Shown: positions 10,146-22,785, counted from the stretch's first letter. The stretch is 64,000 nucleotides of DNA from Ariolimax columbianus (GCA_036924085.1 JAVGWX010000007.1:68024185-68088184), one strand, 5' to 3'. Translations and numbers: made by a program. Notes: generated from the sequence alone by a model not told the origin.

Positions 10146-10827
10146 TAACGGGTAAAATGTCATGGGTGGGAGCAATTTGGTGAGTAGCTTTCTTCCTTAT
10201 ATAGAAAATCTGTCTGACAAAGGCATACTGCCTTCAGAAATGCGTGCCGTTGTAATTGATACATTCTCTCAATAATTCATCACCCTTATATCAACTTGAA
10301 TGTTGGCATACGTCCCTATTTTAATGACGATGTTATGCAGACATATTATGTAGACTGCACGAATTTATCAAAACATAACTTTTCTGAGATGGCTTTGTAT
10401 GAGACAGGACAATTATCACTGTCTGTTATACTTAAGTAGCTAATAATGTAAAACCTCCAACTTGTCTTTTTACGGTTTCTTTCCACCAGCTGGATATGGT
10501 TAACAAGGGGAGACAGTAATAAGTAAGCAGGTAGTCCAGGCTACACGGCTTCTTATCCCAATCGTCCATGGACACATGAATGAAACATTTTAAAAGTACT
10601 CGCACATTCACATTTATACAGATAAGCAACCTGAAATCGCTTATCCAGTGACAATATTCAAGCTTTACATTTCAGTAGCCTGGTCTGATCAGAGCCCCTC
10701 TGCAATATGGGATTTGCATATAGACCAGCACAGTTATCTAATAGTCAACATCATTGCACAGGCAATGTATCTTATTTACATTATTTTCAGTACTAACATT
10801 TATTCGTCTTTGTTGTCGTTCGCCCTC
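10146..10827. other. Unassigned sequence
   Basis: About 700 bp with nothing recognisable. Confidence 0.4.
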
Positions 10828-10837
10828 AAATAAACAC

Positions 10838-11192
10838 ATTTGGATCAAGATAATGAGCAGTGCATGAGCTGTAGCGGTCAGCGACCCAAAGCTGGCTGCT
10901 AGCTTCAGTGCCAGCAAGTTAGAGATACCAAGACCCTTCAACACCTCCACGTGGTGATCCTGGATAACAGGCTGCAACAGAGCAGACCTTTCTAAGTCGA
11001 AGAGGGACGTCTATCCAGGTAACCAAAAATGCCATGCTGGAGTCGGATGTGTCAGACTGAGAGGTGCAAATATTGCAGTTGAGCTGCAATCTAAGACACA
11101 ACGCTTCCATACAACATCCTGCTATTTGCAAAGTCATTTTTATAGCTTGGTAACGGGAGTTTGAGAACAAACGGCGAAAAAGAAATAAGAAG
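10838..11192 (+). mobile_element. SINE-2 copy with target duplication
   Basis: Full-length layout: GGATCAAGAT, GAGCAGTGCATGAGCTGTAG, CTCCACGTGGTGATCCTGGA, the core GAGTCGGATGTGTCAGACTG, and GCAAATATTGCAGT. It ends in an A-rich GAAATAAG tail. It is flanked by AAATAAACAC at 10828-10837 and 11193-11202, a 10-bp target-site duplication. Confidence 0.9.
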
Positions 11193-11202
11193 AAATAAAC
11201 AC

Positions 11203-12111
11203 CTTAATCGACATTTCAAACATGGCGGTCTGACTCTGACTTCTAAGTTTGCCCTCGTTGAATAGCTGGTATCTCACACTGTGTCAGATGGGCAGGAGAC
11301 GGACAAGCAGTCACTATTTTCCGACAGACTTGGAGAACATTCTCTATTATATGATAACCCTTCCCTCGCTGACACATGTCTCTGTGTCAGATGTTAAGTC
11401 TGTTCATTATATACATACAAACAGGTCAATACAAACATGCACATAACAAAAATCTATATAATATTTATTTTATTTTCCAGCTACGGTTACTTTTCCCCAA
11501 TTTAATTAGCGTTGAATATATTGAAAGATTTCAGAAACGTCAAATCCCCAAGGGACAGTATTTTGAATACGATACAAATGTCATGGCATAATATCCCTGG
11601 ACGTGTAGAGAGTACAAAGTCTCCAGGGAGATGTTCTCTGCATATTCAAATTTACTGTACTGAGGATGCATCATTTCAAAAAGCTGACATCTATTCAAGA
11701 GACTGAATAATCATGCCATTAAGAAAATACTTCGTGGAGTAAATGGATCCATTAATGTCTGCTCGTTTTCAAATCTTTTTGTATAAAATGAGAACAAGCT
11801 CTCCATCCCTGATGGCAGCTACCGTCATATTTGCGAATAGTCCTCTATGTGTATTTTACTAACCGTCATCTTAGCTGTCTAGACTGTTAACCCAATGGTA
11901 AGTATACACAAATTCAAAACAGCATACATGCACTAAAGAACATAAGGTTTCATCCTATATATAATTTACAGACACATTAAAAAAGAATAACCTTCTTCTT
12001 CTTTTTGCTTATTCTGCTGAGCCTTCTACCATCAGGTATGAAGAGATCTCTAGAGCGAGCCATACTGTGTACATCATGCATAGTGGCATTCATCGCCTTA
12101 GATATTTTCAG

Positions 12112-12115
<4 letters not shown>
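11203..12115. other. Unassigned AT-rich sequence
   Basis: About 900 bp without a recognisable feature. Short frames look like chance. Confidence 0.4.

Positions 12116-12142
<27 letters not shown>
12116..12142. repeat. (TA)n microsatellite
   Basis: About 13 uninterrupted TA units. Confidence 0.95.
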
Positions 12143-12146
<4 letters not shown>

Positions 12147-12681
12147 AATAATTACCTGAATTAATAATGGGCAAATACCCCACAAAGTTATGTGGATGTT
12201 GAGTATTGGTGTTCCAATATATTAATTCAAGCCGTTCTACAAGCCTCATGTCAAAGCAGACAATAATAGTAACTGCATGAAATATCATTACTTTTTTTAA
12301 TGGATAGCAAATGAAGAGAAATTACAAGGACCGTCTAGAGTTCCAGTAATTAAAAATTATAAAGAATAAATAGAAATGAAGATATATGAAAATATATATT
12401 CCTAAAATTCAGAAGTAAAAGACAAAATATAGTTTAATTTCCAAAACGCATTTACCTAATTGCTCTATGAACTACGATGATGTGCGCACTGATGTGAATT
12501 AAACTGCATTGAGTGCTCATTGTCTGACACAATGTCTGTCTCTTTCTATTTCTTCCCTAACCCAATGCATTCAGCGCTCAAGTTGGACGTCTTAACGCCC
12601 CAATGACGTTGCATTTAAAATAACGTCTTTTTTCTAAAAATGCAGAGGTAGCAATGCTTTAAGATTTCCTGCTGCAAAGAC

Positions 12682-12684
<3 letters not shown>
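12143..12684. other. Unassigned AT-rich sequence
   Basis: Nothing recognisable. Confidence 0.4.

Positions 12685-12722
<38 letters not shown>
12685..12722. repeat. (TC)n microsatellite
   Basis: About 19 TC units passing into a short CA stretch. Confidence 0.95.
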
Positions 12723-12728
<6 letters not shown>

Positions 12729-12827
12729 TCTCACGAAACGACGAGACAGACTCAGAATCGTCACAAGTCAAACAAGAGCCGAAGATTCAATAGCTATAAT
12801 CATTGAATGCCCTCTTTATGCCAAGCG

Positions 12828-12830
<3 letters not shown>

Positions 12831-12892
<62 letters not shown>
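12831..12892. repeat. (TA)n microsatellite
   Basis: About 31 TA units. Confidence 0.95.
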
Positions 12893-12895
<3 letters not shown>

Positions 12896-12949
12896 GAATT
12901 GATTTTTGCAATCGACCAGAGTCTCTCCTACAGTAACAAGAGGATTTAA

Positions 12950-13121
12950 AACAACACCTTGCGTGTCTCGACTCAGCCTGCCTAGAGTATGACAGGACGA
13001 TCAACTGACAACACCTTGCGTGTTCGACTCAGACTGCCTAGAGTATGACAGGACAATCAACTGACAACACCTTGCGTGTCTCGACTCAGCCTGCCTAGAG
13101 TATGACAGGACGATCAACTGT
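12950..13121 (+). repeat. 57-bp tandem repeat, 3 units
   Basis: Three copies of AACACCTTGCGTGTCTCGAC, then TCAGCCTGCCTAGAGTATGA, then CAGGACGATCAACTGAC. The middle copy differs at a few bases. It sits just upstream of a LINE-C fragment. Confidence 0.95.
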
Positions 13122-13214
13122 AATAAGATTGGAAACTATGACATTCAAACGACAACCGACACAAGGCAGTTTTTACACTGGCTGTAAACCCGTAAAGCAG
13201 GCAGGCACAGACGT

Positions 13215-13750
13215 TTACATAGCTGGAAAGTGTCTTCACTGATGACGACAGACTGGACAGAGAGATAGAAAATAGAATTCAACAGGCAAATAAGGTGCAC
13301 TACCAGCTAGCACCAGTACTTAAACATCAAGTGTCACTATGTCCCCTAAAAGGACGCTGATAAACACGACCATCCTTACCTTAGGTTATCAGTGTCAAAC
13401 TTGACACAAACGTCAAATCAAGATCTGTGAGATGTACGAAGTGTCGCAGGAAAGACAATTCGCCGCTAAATTCACAACAACGAGCTGATTAATATGGCGG
13501 TGACTACATCAGTTAACTACGATCTTGACACATCGAAAATAAAGCGGTTAGAACGTATGACACAAATGCAGTATGATCATCCTACAACGAAATCATTCTA
13601 CACCGAGGTTTCAAGACCATGAGCAAAAGGTCGACCACAACAACGATTGATAGAGGAATCACAGAAAATACTCAACAAGTTTAACATGTCGCCAGAACAT
13701 GACTGCAATCTAGCGCAAACCAGACGGGAATGTTTACTGAAAGACAATGT
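13215..13750 (+). pseudogene. LINE-C reverse-transcriptase C-terminal fragment
   Basis: The start reads ESVFTDDDRLDREIENRI followed by QQANKVHYQLAPVLKH, the thumb-side region after the reverse-transcriptase catalytic core. It then shifts frame to LINTTILTLGYQCQT. Further on come IKRLERMTQMQYDHPTTKSF and GRPQQRLIEESQKILNKFN, then SPEHDCNLAQTRREC, the protein's C-terminus. Order and spacing match non-LTR elements of the endonuclease/RT type. Several frameshifts and stops make it a pseudogene. Its 3' end runs straight into the 30-bp array at 13752. Confidence 0.75.
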
Positions 13751-13751
13751 G

Positions 13752-14037
13752 GTAGGTACGGGAATGTTTACTGAAAGACAATGTGGTAGTTACAGGAATG
13801 TTTACTGAAAGACAATGTGGTAGGTACGGGAATGTTTACTGAAGGAAAGACAATGTGGTAGGTACGGGAATAGTTACTGCAAGACAATGTGGTACGGGAA
13901 TAGTTACTTAAAGACAATGTGGTACGTGAATAGTTACTTAAAGACAATGTGGTACGGGAATAGTTACTGAAAGACAATGTGGTACGCGAATAGTTACTGA
14001 AAGACAATGTGGTACGGGAATAGTTATTTAAAGACAA
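13752..14037 (+). repeat. 30-38-bp minisatellite grown from a LINE end
   Basis: Units of GGGAATAGTTACTGAAAGAC plus AATGTGGTAC. The early units are longer (AATGTGGTAGGTAC, with an extra GGAA in one). The first unit is continuous with the coding tail of the LINE-C fragment (..RREC-LLKDN). The minus strand is open as an imperfect 10-residue repeat, SNYSRTTLSF, which is not a gene. Confidence 0.9.
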
Positions 14038-14049
14038 TCGAAATGTCAA

Positions 14050-15675
14050 TTTGCGTCACTTATGATGTAAAAACCCCACATTTTTATTGAATCTAGATTC
14101 GTATATCAGTTCCGATGTGACTTTTGTAATTGTTTATTTGTCATTATTAATGTATTTTATTTTACTTATATGTTCCCACTTAATACACGGGATGCTCGAA
14201 GTGCGAATTAGGAAAATGGTAGTCCCATAACATATACTGCTGTCGGAGATGAAGTGTTAGTTTTCACTGTGCAAGATTTGAGATTTAGTGAGGTAAACGA
14301 AACCTGTTATATTCCAAGTTACATAATTGAGCGTACATGTATATTAGATACTTGACCCAGGTGTTGCAACGATTAAGTGGTCACTTTTTGTGTGGGACAT
14401 GTTCCGAACCCACCTCACGTATACAACAGTCACGGACACGTCTAGAGGGAACAGAAGACTAGTATAGCCGACACGATCTGAGGACTCATTTCCGTTTACA
14501 TCTTCTTGCTATGTACTAGCGGCAAATCTTTCTATGCTCATTTGAGAAAGCTATGAAATGGTCTGATTATTTCCGGAGCAGGGACGGTGCAAGGACACAG
14601 ACATTACAAAAAACATTAAAGAGGAGTGGGGGTAATGTTACAATGATGTATCCAAACGGACAACATGCTCTCCCCTTTTTCAATTGTAATGTCCTAAAAT
14701 TGTCTTGTTTGTTTTTGTTTACACTGCTGCACACGTTAATTTCGGAGAAATTAATATAAATACAGGTCGTAATATTGATACTCTTAAATTAAAATCTTAT
14801 GAATATCAACTCTACTGTTGTAAATTGGTTGTCCTGCCCAACGTATTCCCAACAGCCTTCATCAGGATGTCAAAGTAATCCGATATTATAATGGATGTTT
14901 CAAATGATTTTTCTGCTAACGCAGTGAGAACTGATATCTAACTGATGTTTTACTACGTCTGAATTAAGGCCATTGTTTCGAGATAAAGCTCTGTGGACCA
15001 AGACGCGAAACAGACTAAATGTATAGCCAGTGAAGGCTCTAATGATCACACGGTACAATTTGAATTTTAACATGTCTGGATTTTTATTCAGAGACGAAGA
15101 ATTTGTGTCAAAAATAGGTAACTCTGAAAAGTATGTCTAAATAGTTAGTATCAGAACTATGATTTAAGATTAATTTAATGTTCACAGTAATGATTTCGTC
15201 GTAATAAAAGTTGTTATCTGAAATTATTATATTTAAATCGATTTCCTAATATATTGTCCTTCTTTTTAAATATTAATCTAGTAACCCCAGATGAGAGGCA
15301 CTGCAATCAGTCATTGTGTAGCGACCCTTTTGAAGCATCGCTAATGTATTTGAGATATTCAGCTAACTAAAAAAACTAGCCATTATTTCCAGAATACAAA
15401 CTGGTCAATCAGAGGCAATGCAGTACTTCCAAATAACAACACAATCGCATCCATGCAACAATCCGGACAGATCGAGAAGAAGAAGAAAAAGATATCGGCT
15501 GCATTAGTATTAGATACGACCACTTTTCATTTTTAATTTAACCATGTCGTGCAAGCTTCTAATAGTTACTTTCGGGTTGATCGTCAACAGGAACATTTCA
15601 ATTGGTTTTTATGACAAAGAAACGGCTTAAAAATATATATTATGGATAATTCTAGAAAAAACACAATTTAACAAT
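14050..15675. other. Unassigned AT-rich sequence
   Basis: About 1.6 kb with no gene that I can support. A GAAGAAGAAGAAAAAG tract near 15476 may be the tail of a very old SINE. Confidence 0.4.
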
Positions 15676-15893
15676 GTATATAGCAGCGTCTACAGAGCGC
15701 TCGCTTCTCACAACACAGGTACTAGGTTCGATCTCCGTCATCAATACGCTCCAGTCGACTCATTGTAAATGAGTACCTAGTTCACTCGTGGGTAAAGAAA
15801 GGCAGAGAGTAAAGCAGCTAGCAACTCCGGCTGATAAACAGTTGAGGCTAGGTACAATAAAGTCTCCAACGCTTCATCCTCGACAGTAGTTGG
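15676..15893 (+). mobile_element. SINE-4 copy
   Basis: The tRNA-like head GCGTCTACAGAGCGCTCGC is followed by box B GGTTCGATCTC. The body is GTCGACTCATTGTAAATGAG and TACCTAGTTCACTCGTGGGT, and the 3' part GGTACAATAAAGTCTC and CTTCATCCTCGACAG is shared with copies at 8656 and 54540. Confidence 0.65.
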
Positions 15894-16298
15894 ACTACCT
15901 TTTAATATTAGTTTAATTTTGATCTAATTTATATTCCATCTAGTGAACGATTTGAGCCACTTTAATCCTTAAAAAAATCTAGAGATCGACTTGTGCTCGG
16001 ATAGACTAATGCTCGTAAAGATCTTGACGTGATTGATACATTTTTGTGAGGAGAAAAAACTGAAAATATTACTCGATTTATTTAAAAACCAGACACACCT
16101 ACATATGCCTGTTAGGGGATGACAAACAAACAATAGATGTTCACCAAGTCTATCGACCACACGAGAGGTGCAGAATGATAGCGACACACTGTATGATGAC
16201 ATGAAAAGCTTGAGGTGGACTATCTTGTTTATGAGGGAAATATGTGCGATAATTTTAAAGTAAAAGACAAAGAAAAAGACATAATACATGGACATTAT

Positions 16299-16403
16299 TA
16301 TTATTTCTACTACTACTACTATTACTACTGCTGCTGCTACTACTAGTACTACTACTACTACTACTACTCTTGCTGCTGCTGTTGCTACTTCTACTACTAT
16401 TAA
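16299..16403 (+). repeat. Trinucleotide (CTA/CTG)n tract
   Basis: About 100 bp of interleaved CTACTA and CTGCTG blocks with small interruptions. Confidence 0.9.
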
Positions 16404-16416
16404 TCAGCTTCCCTGA

Positions 16417-16999
16417 AAATTACCTAAGATCAGTACTCTGTCAACTATGCCAACAGTCCAAACCCAGAAGAGTCATAGTACAATGGGTTTAGTCCTACTG
16501 TAACATACATGGCAACGAGGAGGCAGAAAGACTGGCGAAAGAAGGTGAAAGTTTACCACAACCAGATTCAAGTGTGACATACGAAAAGCCCAAAAAGTTT
16601 ATAATGGTCAGATACATGGCCAAATGGGAAACAGCATACCGGCTACACAATAAATTTTGCTTATTCCCAGTTCAACAGAAGGGAACAGGTGGTGGTCTTC
16701 AGACTCCGCACAGGTCACAAAAGACTGCGGTACTATATATTAAATAAACTGAAGATAGGTGCTACTGACGAATGCACCTGTGGTACTGGGAAAATGATCA
16801 TCTGCTGCAAAATTGCCCGACATACTAGGACCAGAAAACGCATATGTGGCCATCGCCGGAGCCAGCACTAGACCGGCTCTTTGACAGTTTCGACAGCTTC
16901 AGGATTGCCGCTGCTTTCATTGGACACGTTCAAGTCGACGTCTGACAGCGTGCCAAGAAGAAGAAGAGGAAGAATAAAACGACGAAGAAGAAGAAGAAG
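16417..16999 (+). mobile_element. LINE-B copy: RNase H end plus tail, with target duplication
   Basis: A 5'-truncated non-LTR insert flanked by CAGCTTCCCTGA at 16405-16416 and 17000-17011 (12 bp, perfect). Coding remains in order: RRVIVQWV, NIHGNEEAERLAKEG (end of RNase H), SSVTYEKPKKFI, a frame change, DRCY..MHLWYWENDHLLQN, then HMWPSPEPALDRLFDSFD and FRIAAAFIGHVQVDV before the stop. The 3' end is an AAGAAGAAGAAG-type simple tail. It is the longer of two LINE-B copies; 31966-32274 preserves the tail domain better. Stops and frameshifts make it inactive. Confidence 0.85.
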
Positions 17000-17011
17000 C
17001 AGCTTCCCTGA

Positions 17012-17439
17012 GCGATTAGCTCTTGGGAATTCTAGCTAATAGTGAGAAGGGTGAGGTGGGGCGGAGAGTGATGTTTCCGTCACTGTCCTTCCCATCCGAG
17101 TATAACTAGAAATGCATCTGCCCATAGAGGGGAGCGTGATGCATTCGACGGTTTGCAATATCGAGTGCCAAGTTAAAATAACTCTGAGGAGAAGACCTTT
17201 AATTTAGATTAGGCCTCCACATCTCATGGCAACAACTAAGATGTGAAACGTTGGAGGCAATCACTCGACAACTGAAGCTATTGTCGACTGCAACCATGTC
17301 AACTCTAGAGGATTTCATTTACCTTGGCAGTAAACAATGCTACGAGGCACGAAAATATCCGGATATCATTGGAAGAGTTTGTCTGGATGACGCCTCTATG
17401 AACGCCCTACATCGAGTCTGGAATTAGCAGTGTCTTTAA
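17012..17439. other. Unassigned sequence
   Basis: Nothing recognisable. Confidence 0.4.
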
Positions 17440-17655
17440 TTGAAAACCAAGCTTCGAATTTAAAACCAAGATACGAATTTAAAACCAAGCTACGAATTTA
17501 AAACCAAGATACGAATTTAAAACCAAGTTACGAATCTAAAACCAAGCTTCGAATTTAAAACCAAGCTACAAATTTAAAACCAAGCTACAATCTAAAACCA
17601 AGTATGAATTTAAAACCAAGTATGAATTTAAAACCAATCTTCGAATTTACACAAT
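17440..17655 (+). repeat. 19-bp minisatellite, about 11 units
   Basis: Unit GAATTTAAAACCAAGCTAC with point changes, and a few shortened units near the end (AAGTATGAATTTAAAACC). Confidence 0.95.
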
Positions 17656-18189
17656 TTATGTAATCTTCAACCTGCTGTACAACTCCGAAACCTGGATTAT
17701 TCTTGTTTGGTCTGTTTTTGTCTGAGTGTAATCATATTGATCATTTATTGTTTGGTCCACTCTATTTAATAACTGGCATACCATGTCTCACACTTTTGTG
17801 GCATATCCTGGAATGGCGGCGAACTTAAAAAGCACATTTTAAATAATTTTTGGGAAAGTGATTTATTTGCTAGTTGTTTTCGTTAGTTCTTTGTCCCCGC
17901 CGAAGTAGGTCTTGTGACCGTAACGAACATGTTTTGTTTTTGGCGCGAACCATTGTAAACCGAGCTCTCAATCCCCAAGGCCACTGAATCTTCATGACAA
18001 CAACTGTTAGAGGACACACACCAAAGAACGAGCCAAGAATGCACATACTCCACGAGTGGGGGTGGATTGGTACAGCCCAGAGCATATACCACTCACCGAT
18101 GGATTCTGCAGCTACATCTATAGAGCTCCATCTATTCTGTTCTGTTCTAGGAGTCGACTTCACTGCACTTCGGGCATACCCATAGGTGC
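17656..18189. other. Unassigned sequence
   Basis: Higher GC from about 17880. A 97-codon minus-strand frame lies here but has no recognisable motif, and I do not call it. Confidence 0.35.
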
Positions 18190-18465
18190 TCAGTCTCTCA
18201 CAGTAGATGGCGCAAAGTGTGAATGATGATGGTCCCAGTAGCCTGTTGGTTGTACACCTTCCTGTTCCGTCCTCTCAGGTCCCCTGATCCACTGGATCCT
18301 AATTTGATTCCAAAGTGCCGTAGCCTGTGCCTTGCAGAGCTCCATCTGCTTCTCTGAACCATAGTCTGGCCCCTCTCCGAGGCCGGTCCGGATTGGGTAA
18401 TACTCCAGAAGTAATGCTCGTGCCAGCATAGATACTGTGGTGAATGAGGCACACAATATCGACAA
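18190..18465 (-). other. Unrecognised open stretch
   Basis: The minus strand stays open for about 90 codons in a GC-richer segment (residues such as ILCASFTTVSMLARALLLEY, then LCKAQATALWNQIRIQW). The frame continues upstream only through a Family-3 copy (18466-18745), so its apparent start lies inside a transposon. I do not recognise the protein. It could be a transposon relic, a host exon fragment or chance. Confidence 0.2.
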
Positions 18466-18745
18466 GATAGGCTTGCATGTAGCCTCACTTCGGCTTCCTA
18501 GTAGCTGTCCCTGGAAACGCGCTGTTTTCATGGCAGCCTGGGTAACGGGGTGAGGGATTGGCGTGATCCTGGTAGTAGTGAGTGATACGCAGATGAAGCC
18601 AAACAAAGCACAACCGCCTGAAGGATCCGGGCCCACCTTCATCGGCACGCTCAGGATGTGTTACTACAACCCGCCACTTAACGTCCTTGTCAGGGTGAAC
18701 AAAATAGTCACTTACTCATTGTGGGCATTCGCAAACAACAACAAC
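18466..18745 (+). mobile_element. Family-3 retroposon copy
   Basis: Sense orientation on the plus strand: CTCACTTCGGCTTCCTAGTA, GATACGCAGATGAAGCCAA, CAACCCGCCACTTAACGTCC, then CTCATTGTGGGCATTCGC and an AACAACAACAAC tail. The 37-bp 5' subrepeats are missing, so it is 5'-truncated. Confidence 0.9.
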
Positions 18746-19380
18746 CTTTACATTATTAGCATAGATAGAAGTCACAAACACACAAAAAAAGCAAGGGTCA
18801 GGGGTTCAGAGAGGGTCAGGAGTTCAGAGAGGGTCAGAGGTCTAGCAATGGGCAGATCAAACGTTGCATGCTGTGTCCATTAAACGAAGTACTGTGATCC
18901 AGTCTTTGATTGCGTACTGAATAAATATGCACATCTTTCTGCGCGCTGGCCTGGGGCCTACACTTCATCTGAAAGAGTGCACTCCTATAGCGCAGAGACA
19001 AACAAAAACCGCTGAGCTCTGCCGCTGTCAAAATAAATTGAATGGTAAATAAAACACGAATTCAATGCTTGCAATCGGTCTTTCAATATCTCCGCGGCTC
19101 TTGGCCATTCAAACAGCGCAAGGTCATGATGGCCGATTTCCGGTTTCATTTCGACACTTGCATTGCTAATTGCGATGCTGTTCTGTGCGGAAGTTAGCAT
19201 TCTCTGAATGAGTTCACTATTTTTTTAAATTGAGAACAATTGTAAAGGTGTGTGGGGGCAGGTGTGGCGGTAGGTTGAATGATGGGGTGGCATAGGACGG
19301 TATACGGATAGAAGGACAAATAGATAGGTAGACTGCTATATAGGGTGAAAGGGGGCACAGACAGAAACTAAGACAGGCAT
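18746..19380. other. Unassigned sequence
   Basis: A short duplication of GGTCAGGAGTTCAGAGAG-like units near 18795-18840. Otherwise nothing recognisable. Confidence 0.4.
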
Positions 19381-20594
<1,214 letters not shown>

Positions 20595-20730
20595 ATCCAG
20601 GATCACCGCGTGGAGGTGTAGAAGGGACTTGGCAGCTCTGGTTCGTTGGCCCTGACGCTAGCAGTCAGCTATGGGTCGCTGACCACTGCAGTCATGCGCT
20701 GCTCAGCGTCTTGATCCCCACTCCTAATTC
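20595..20730 (-). mobile_element. SINE-2 5' fragment
   Basis: Minus-strand SINE-2 with GATCAAGACGCTGAGCAGCG, AGCGACCCATAGCTGACTGC and CTCCACGCGGTGATCCTGG, ending abruptly there. It lacks the core and 3' end, which is unusual because retroposons normally lose the 5' side. Confidence 0.8.
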
Positions 20731-21044
20731 GTGTTATAACTCTGGACATGTATTGATAGCAGTTTTACGTTGTTATGGCTGTTTAAATATATATATATAT
20801 ATATATATGTATACACATAAATGGTTTTAATTTTTCAAATTTAAACTCGACTTCACAAACGAGAATATAAAACTAATATTTGATTGTTAAAGAAAATTGT
20901 AGTTTAATGTACATTGCATACGGTTGGATATTTGTTTAGAAACAAAACAAATGTAACTACACGTCAAGTTATATAACAAGACAATTTTTATTAGAAATCG
21001 ATTCAGTGGATTATGTGGTCTATGGGTCGTGAGCTTGGTTCACC
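20731..21044. other. Unassigned AT-rich sequence
   Basis: Includes a short (TA)n run at 20785-20808. Confidence 0.5.
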
Positions 21045-21053
21045 ATCAGGTTC

Positions 21054-21417
21054 CTCTTCTTCTTCTTCTTCGTTCGTTCTCAATCTCCCACTACCAAACC
21101 CTGAAAGGGTAAGTAGCAGAATGTAGTCCAGAGAACGGAATGCGTTGTGTCGTAGTTTACAGCTTGGCTGCGATATTTGCACCTTTCGGTCCAATACTCC
21201 GACTACAGCAACCATTTTTGGAGTACCGGGTTAGCATTCCCTCTTCGAACCCTTCTCCTTAGCCAGTCTGCCCTGCTGCAGCCTGTTATCCAGGATCACC
21301 GCGTGGAGGCGTAGAAGGGTCTTGGCAGTTATGGTTCGCTGGCCCTGCCGCTAGCAGTCAGCTATGGGTTGCTGACCACTGCAGCTCATGCGCTGCTCAG
21401 CATCTTGATCCCTCAGT
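21054..21417 (-). mobile_element. SINE-2 copy with target duplication
   Basis: Near full length on the minus strand, from GGATCAAGATGCTGAGCAGC to GATTGAGAACGAACGAAG and a (GAA)n tail. It is flanked by ATCAGGTTC at 21045-21053 and 21418-21426. This fixes both ends of the element. The core reads GTAGTCGGAGTATTGGACCG. Confidence 0.92.
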
Positions 21418-21426
21418 ATCAGGTTC

Positions 21427-21883
21427 GAATCACGTCGTGCTCAGTTTGAAAGACAGGGCATGTCGTAAGTTTTGTCATGGTATAACTGCTTCTTCTAGTC
21501 GATCTAATTGTAAATAGGTATATAACGAAGTCAGGGGAGATTTTCTTGTCGCCTACACTTTCAACAATAAAAGAGACTGAACACATATGGGAGTGATCAG
21601 GTGCAATGAAGTCGGTCCTATGAACCATTTCCAGAATTAGATGAATGCGTATTATTGTCCAGCTTCATGAGGTCTTTAGCTGAGGGATCGTTGACCAGTA
21701 CCGGTCTGTGGACCACCACTTTTGGAAGCATTGGCGCACAGTGATGTCCTCGCCAGCTTAAACAAGTAAACTTTTTCCGAATGCCGCGTACGGATGAAAC
21801 AGTCAGACAACTGGAACCTCCCAAGCATAAAGTAACATACAACTAAAGAAGGTTGTGAATGGGGCTAATAATTTCACCATGTC
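21427..21883. other. Unassigned sequence
   Basis: Nothing recognisable. Confidence 0.4.
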
Positions 21884-21896
21884 AAACTAAGGAGCG

Positions 21897-22141
21897 GGGA
21901 CGGCGTGGTTAAGTGGCGCGGCTCACAACTCGAAGGTGCTGAGTTCGATCCCCATCACAGCACCGGCCGTTACCCCGGGGTAGCAAACCCTTACATAAAA
22001 AGCAGGAGGAAGCAGACCCTTAAATAAAATGCATGCTGAAGTCGGATGCACTGGGCCGACAGGCGCAAAATAAAAACCAGAGTGCAACGCACACCGCCTT
22101 GTGGATTAGAGAAAAAAGGCGAACGCAAAAAAAAAACAAAA
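21897..22141 (+). mobile_element. SINE-1 copy with 13-bp target duplication
   Basis: Complete SINE-1 with box B GGTTCGATCCC-like (here AGTTCGATCCC) and the core GAAGTCGGATGCACTGGGCC. It ends in an A-rich tail. It is flanked by AAACTAAGGAGCG at 21884-21896 and 22142-22154, so the boundaries are firm. Confidence 0.95.
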
Positions 22142-22154
22142 AAACTAAGGAGCG

Positions 22155-22584
22155 ACCACTGCAGGGATGAACAACAAAACTTTGGTGCAGGCTTCCTTAA
22201 GGGGACCACCTATAGTGATCGTTTTGTTTAATTTGAAGAGGGCATGAGAGAACAGGATACTCAGAGAACCATAGAGACATCATTTATTTGGGTAGATACA
22301 ACACGACTGGATACCTTTAACAATTCTTTCATTCTCCAAGCTTTTTTCAAATACTCTTGCCGCTAAGTTTCGCGAGAGATTCAGTGGCGTCCTGGATAAT
22401 CAACAACCGTATCAATGTAAGGTTCTTCCACTTCACGGGTCTCAAACTAAAACCACTTGAGTGCAGTTAAAGTAACATTTCAGAACACAAGGACGGCACT
22501 ACAATATGACCTTTTATTGATTCAATGATCTAAACTAAATTTGCATATTCGTGTTGTGTTATGCCTTCAATGAGAGACTGAAAA
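22155..22584. other. Unassigned sequence
   Basis: Nothing recognisable. Confidence 0.4.
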
Positions 22585-22785
22585 ATTCCGGTTAATTGGC
22601 GAGTTGTTGTAGCTTTCCTCATTTCGCGAGCGTGCTTATGAAGGTGGACTGAGATCCTCCGGGCGGTTGTGTTTTGCTTGGCTTCATCTTCGTAATGCTC
22701 AATACAACGGGGATCACATCGATCCACACTTCGTTAGCCAAGCTGCCTTGAAAACAGCCTGTTTCCAGGGAACGCTACATTAGAG
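22585..22785 (-). mobile_element. Family-3 fragment
   Basis: Middle of the family: GAGTTGTTGTAGCTTTCCTC, GCGTGCTTATGAAGGTGGAC, TTGCTTGGCTTCATCTTCGT and AACAGCCTGTTTCCAGGGAA. The (AAC)n end and the subrepeats are not evident, so both ends are eroded. Confidence 0.75.
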
